DNA of 64,000 nucleotides from Prevotella sp. oral taxon 376 (lineage in GTDB: Bacteria; Bacteroidota; Bacteroidia; Bacteroidales; Bacteroidaceae), in assembly GCF_003043945.1 (NCBI RefSeq), contig NZ_PYXG01000002.1:1-64000 (forward strand), written 5' to 3'. Position 1 is the stretch's first letter, and the number at the start of each line of letters is the position of its first letter. A program made the position numbers and the translations under genes. This document shows positions 60,723-64,000 of the stretch, piece by piece. The notes under the pieces are model-generated. The model searched no databases and had not been told where the DNA came from. It worked only from the letters and a program-made list of their open reading frames with translations.

Positions 60723-61910
60723 ATGGCCAGATACAAGACCCTCCTATTGAAAAAGGGAAAGGAAGAAAGTTTGTTGCGTTTTCATCCTTGGATATTTTCC
60801 GGTGCAATCCAGGAAATGGATGAAGGAATCAAGGAAGGGGAAGTCGTTAGAGTCCTTACGAATCATGGTAATTTTATCGCGGTGGGACATTACCAGGTCG
60901 GTTCTATTGCCGTGCGCGTCCTGTCTTTTCGTGATATTGAGATCAATCAGGACTTCTGGGAAAGTCGTTTAAAGTCTGCCCTTCGGATGAGAATCAATAT
61001 AGGTATTGCCGACAATCCGTCAAATAATACCTATCGACTGGTTCATGGTGAAGGCGACAACCTTCCGGGATTAGTGATAGATTGCTATGGAGAGACGGCG
61101 GTAATGCAGGCTCATAGTGTGGGGATGCACATGGGTCGTCAGCAGATATGCAATGCCTTGACGCAAGTGATGGGTGAAAGAATCCGGAATGTTTATTATA
61201 AGAGTGAGACGACGCTGCCCTATAAGGCAGGTTTGGGACAGGAGAACGGCTTTATTTATGGCGGTAGCAATGATGATATAGCTGTGGAAAATGGTCTGAA
61301 ATTTCATGTGGATTGGCTGAAAGGGCAGAAGACGGGATTCTTTGTAGATCAAAGAGAAAACCGTGCATTGCTCGAAAGGTATGCAAAAAATCGCTCCGTC
61401 TTGAACATGTTCTGCTATACAGGGGGATTCTCGGTCTACGCAATGCGTGGAGGTGCAACCTTTGTTCATTCTGTAGACAGTAGCGCGAAGGCAATAGAAC
61501 TTACCAATCAAAATGTTGGCTTAAACTTCCCTGATGACAAGCGGCACCAGGCCTTCTCTGAAGATGTCTTTAAGTATCTTGCCGCCAATGACGGTAAGTA
61601 TGATCTGATAGTCTTGGATCCCCCGGCATTTGCCAAGCACCGCAGTGCATTACACAACGCATTGAAGGGATACATACGGCTCAATGTCAAAGGGTTGGAG
61701 CGTATCAAGCCGGGTGGAATCCTTTTTACCTTTAGTTGCTCGCAAGTGGTTACAAAGGAAAATTTCCGCAATGCGGTCTTTACCGCCGCCGCCCAGACAG
61801 GCAGGAAAGTGCGTATTTTGCATCAGTTGCATCAGCCCGCTGACCATCCTATTGATATCTATCATCCGGAAGGGGAATATTTGAAAGGCTTAGTTCTTTA
61901 TGTTGAATAG
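60723..61910 (+). CDS. rlmI: RlmI-like 23S rRNA m5C methyltransferase (PUA + SAM domain)
   Basis: 395 residues. PUA N-terminus (RYKTLLLKKGKEESLLRFHP, WIFSGAIQEMDEGIKEGE). SAM domain (residues about 190-390): GQKTGFFVDQRENRALLERY, SVLNMFCYTGGFSVYAMRGG, DLIVLDPPAFAKHRSALHNA, and LFTFSCSQVVTKENFRNAVF with the catalytic Cys. It methylates a cytosine in 23S rRNA (position 1962 in E. coli). 4 nt after the exonuclease stop. Confidence 0.9.
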   Translation: MARYKTLLLKKGKEESLLRFHPWIFSGAIQEMDEGIKEGEVVRVLTNHGNFIAVGHYQVGSIAVRVLSFRDIEINQDFWESRLKSALRMRINIGIADNPSNNTYRLVHGEGDNLPGLVIDCYGETAVMQAHSVGMHMGRQQICNALTQVMGERIRNVYYKSETTLPYKAGLGQENGFIYGGSNDDIAVENGLKFHVDWLKGQKTGFFVDQRENRALLERYAKNRSVLNMFCYTGGFSVYAMRGGATFVHSVDSSAKAIELTNQNVGLNFPDDKRHQAFSEDVFKYLAANDGKYDLIVLDPPAFAKHRSALHNALKGYIRLNVKGLERIKPGGILFTFSCSQVVTKENFRNAVFTAAAQTGRKVRILHQLHQPADHPIDIYHPEGEYLKGLVLYVE

Positions 61911-63213
61911 AATCATAGAAAAATACATCTTTCAGAATAACCTTCTTCGAAAAGACGGGAAGTACCTCGTGGCTCTTTCGGGAGGTGCCGACAGTGTATC
62001 ACTTCTATTGATTTTGAAATCCTTAGGCTATCAGATTGAAGCCGTTCACTGTAACTTTCATCTTCGTGGTGAAGAGTCGGATAGGGATGAACGGTTCTGT
62101 ATCGACCTTTGTGTAGAGGAGGGCATTCCGCTCCATCGGGTTCATTTTGAAACCAAAAGCTATGCGGAGTTGCATAAAGTGAGTATCGAGATGGCCGCTC
62201 GAGAACTGCGGTATAAATATTTTGAACAACTTCGTAAGGATATACAGGCCGATGATATCTGTGTGGCTCACCATCGCGATGACAGCGTGGAGACAATTCT
62301 TCTGAATCTTGTGAGGGGAACAGGCATTCAGGGCCTTACCGGCATTGCTCCCAGAAACGGGCACATAGTCCGTCCGTTGCTTTGCGTCAGCCGTTTAGAT
62401 TTGGAGGATTATCTTAGTCAAAGAGCCCAGAAGTTTGTAACGGACAGCACAAACCTTGTGGAGGATGTTCAGCGGAATAAGATTCGTTTGCGGGTGATAC
62501 CTCTTTTGAAAGAAATCAATCCAAAAGCTGTTGAGAATATTTATAAAAGTAGTTTATACCTTAGAGAGGTGGAGAAAGCGGCTCTCAGTACGGTTAAGGA
62601 CGGTCTTCTGGAGGGTAAAAAGATACTTTTCAAGCGCTTACGGGAAACCCCCTCTCCCGAGTTTAGTCTTTGGTATGTGTTGAAAGACTTTCATTTCTCG
62701 TCTTTTCAGATAGAAGAGATGCTTGAGGCCATTGGTTCCCAGAGTGGCAAGGAATGGCATTCAGACTCACATGTTGTGGTTACCGATCGAGATGGTTTTG
62801 TCATCGATAAAATCAAAAAGCAAGATTTCTTTTCAATGAAGATTATCGGAGAGGGTAGTTATATTCTCCCAAACAGTGGATTAAAACTGATAATCCGTTC
62901 AGTACCGAAGCCTGGGGACTTTAGGATAGACAAGAGCAAAACGGTGGCCATGCTTGATGCGGAGCTCGTGAAGTTTCCCTTGACCGTGAGGAATACCATA
63001 ACCGGGGACAGCTTTGCTCCATTCGGAATGAAAGGGACGAAACTTGTGAGTGATTTTCTCACGGATTTAAAGAAAGATATTTTGTCGAAGCGGGAGCAAC
63101 TTGTGGTAACAGATGTGAGTGGCAACATTCTCTGGATCATGAACGAAAGGCCCGATAATCGTTTCAGGATAACTGCAGAAACCAGGAATATCCTGATTCT
63201 CGAGATAGATTAA
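61900..63213 (+). CDS. tilS: tRNA(Ile)-lysidine synthetase
   Basis: 437 residues. PP-loop LVALSGGADSVSLLLILKSL (residues 24-43), then DDICVAHHRDDSVETILLNL and VRGTGIQGLTGIAPRNGHIV. A C-terminal domain (FRIDKSKTVAMLDAELVKFP, GDSFAPFGMKGTKLVSDFLT) binds the tRNA. It converts C34 of tRNA-Ile(CAU) to lysidine in the cytoplasm, an essential step. It starts within the rlmI stop region (11-nt overlap). Confidence 0.95.
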   Translation: MLNRIIEKYIFQNNLLRKDGKYLVALSGGADSVSLLLILKSLGYQIEAVHCNFHLRGEESDRDERFCIDLCVEEGIPLHRVHFETKSYAELHKVSIEMAARELRYKYFEQLRKDIQADDICVAHHRDDSVETILLNLVRGTGIQGLTGIAPRNGHIVRPLLCVSRLDLEDYLSQRAQKFVTDSTNLVEDVQRNKIRLRVIPLLKEINPKAVENIYKSSLYLREVEKAALSTVKDGLLEGKKILFKRLRETPSPEFSLWYVLKDFHFSSFQIEEMLEAIGSQSGKEWHSDSHVVVTDRDGFVIDKIKKQDFFSMKIIGEGSYILPNSGLKLIIRSVPKPGDFRIDKSKTVAMLDAELVKFPLTVRNTITGDSFAPFGMKGTKLVSDFLTDLKKDILSKREQLVVTDVSGNILWIMNERPDNRFRITAETRNILILEID

Positions 63214-63503
63214 GTCCAGAATTCTTTCTCATCGGTAACTCTCATCTCGCCCGCACACCTCGGACAGGTGTACAGGTTCCATACCCTAATCTTATCACTT
63301 CCGCACCTTAGACAGAGTCTGCCTGTCTCTGTACTGTACGATGGAGCGACATCTCCGATGACCCCGCCTACCACAATGTTCTGGATGGTGTGGCATTCCG
63401 GGCAAGTCATAGGGGTAATGTGCTGGCCGAAGAGACCTTTTCCTTCGTAGACCTCCGCTTTGTATCCGCATTGCTCACAGATATAGGTCCTTTTCCATGC
63501 CAT
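63210..63503 (-). CDS. Small zinc-ribbon protein
   Basis: 97 residues with three CxxC pairs: YICEQCGYKAEVYEGKGLFG, MTCPECHTIQNIVVGGVIGD, LCLRCGSDKIRVWNLYTCPR CAG. Probably binds two zinc ions. No enzyme domain. It overlaps the tilS stop (convergent, 4 nt) and, at its start, the glycosyltransferase stop by 29 nt. Confidence 0.78.
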   Translation of the reverse strand: MAWKRTYICEQCGYKAEVYEGKGLFGQHITPMTCPECHTIQNIVVGGVIGDVAPSYSTETGRLCLRCGSDKIRVWNLYTCPRCAGEMRVTDEKEFWT

Positions 63504-64000
63504 AGGCCTTTATATATTGTCTGGCCACCTTGATATAGTCGTGATGGCGCTTGATGTACTCCACCGATTGCTTTTTCAAAGGAATGATGCTTTCCGGGTG
63601 CAATACAAGATGTTCCAACTCATGGAAAACACTCTCATAAGAGGGTTGTATATTTACGATGGGGCGGAGTTCTTTTTCGTGCAAGATTTCATAATTCTCC
63701 GGTTCGCCGCCCCCGACCACGATGATGCCTTTGCTCATTGCTGCCAAGGCATTCATGGCCGGAGTATAGCTGTAGAGCTGATCGAGGATGACATCTGAGT
63801 CGTCCATCATGGTTTGGTATTCATGGAAAGGTATGCTTTCCGCGATTTTGAGCTTTGCTTTGTCGGGGTATTTGGCGACGATCTCTTTTGCGGCTTTCAA
63901 CATGATATCCGTCCCTTTATACTCTGAACGCTCTTTATTGATGCCGATGAAAATGTTCAGTTTGTCATGCCGGGTGATGGAAGGCGTTTTCCCAAACCGT
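63475..64000 (-). CDS. Glycosyltransferase-like protein, C-terminal part (truncated by window edge)
   Basis: The frame is open to 64000 and continues beyond. The visible 175 residues read FGKTPSITRHDKLNIFIGIN, then ERSEYKGTDIMLKAAKEIVA, and a GT4-like donor-site half: AESIPFHEYQTMMDDSDVIL, DQLYSYTPAMNALAAMSKGI, VVGGGEPENYEILHEKELRP, SYESVFHELEHLVLHPESII. The PAM-ALAAMSKG pattern fits a GT-B fold. The substrate is unknown, and the N-terminus is not in the window. Confidence 0.75.
   Translation of the reverse strand, partial: RFGKTPSITRHDKLNIFIGINKERSEYKGTDIMLKAAKEIVAKYPDKAKLKIAESIPFHEYQTMMDDSDVILDQLYSYTPAMNALAAMSKGIIVVGGGEPENYEILHEKELRPIVNIQPSYESVFHELEHLVLHPESIIPLKKQSVEYIKRHHDYIKVARQYIKAYGMEKDLYL

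Overview
The window reads as chromosome from a member of the Bacteroidota, most likely the order Bacteroidales and probably the Prevotella group. The evidence is the promoter type (-7 boxes of the form TAnnTTTG, few Shine-Dalgarno sites), an S16 protein with a long acidic tail, a PafA-type phosphatase, class III fructose-bisphosphatase, a HU-CCDC81/SPOR protein, DUF5687, fimbrillin-like lipoproteins and secreted proteins that end in a type IX secretion-like sorting tail (G-SKGIYI-NGKK-IVK).

Region 1 (1-6.9 kb) is the right part of a prophage. Minus-strand genes encode a winged-helix replication protein, an HNH nuclease, a DUF3127 protein, a Rha/KilAC antirepressor, a YqaJ exonuclease with a putative annealing partner, a small unknown protein and a RuvC-like resolvase, followed by tRNA genes. 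A lysogeny switch (excisionase-like HTH gene against an S24 repressor) with repeated operator-like half-sites closes it. Three genes in the first 1.5 kb carry single-base homopolymer contractions. Three terminator-like hairpins sit just ahead of phage genes.

Region 2 (6.9-14.2 kb) is a surface and accessory block: a 733-residue secreted protein preceded by a tiny acidic peptide gene, a fimbrillin-like lipoprotein whose N-terminus looks like such a peptide fused in frame, a highly structured leader RNA with its own promoter, and pafA. Region 3 (14.2-27.1 kb, minus strand) holds rpsP and a long mixed gene run: hisH, a hisA-hisF gene fusion, hisIE, ftsE, lysC, lysA, two glycosyltransferase genes and fbp. 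FHA and HU-CCDC81/SPOR genes lie upstream of that run.

Region 4 (27.2-41.1 kb) covers rfbC-ugd, an AspT-type transporter, a GHL10-type glycosidase, cstA, recR, a glycosyltransferase and acetyltransferase, twin tRNA-Asp genes, an SDR and an acyltransferase. Region 5 (41.2-54 kb) has a clostripain-like protease, valS, mazG, rnz, an L,D-transpeptidase translationally coupled to an ECF sigma factor, an M64 peptidase and a GH73-LysM protein. Region 6 (54-64 kb) has a FolK-like gene, DUF5687, the lolA-like/ftsK pair, a DEDDy exonuclease, an RlmI-like methyltransferase, tilS and a partial glycosyltransferase.

The most unusual signals are (a) three intergenic clusters of tandem palindromes, each with an exact 22-bp period but a different sequence, (b) the multi-helix leader RNA at about 12.3-12.4 kb, (c) the HisA-HisF fusion, and (d) the frameshift and leader-hairpin pattern in the prophage.
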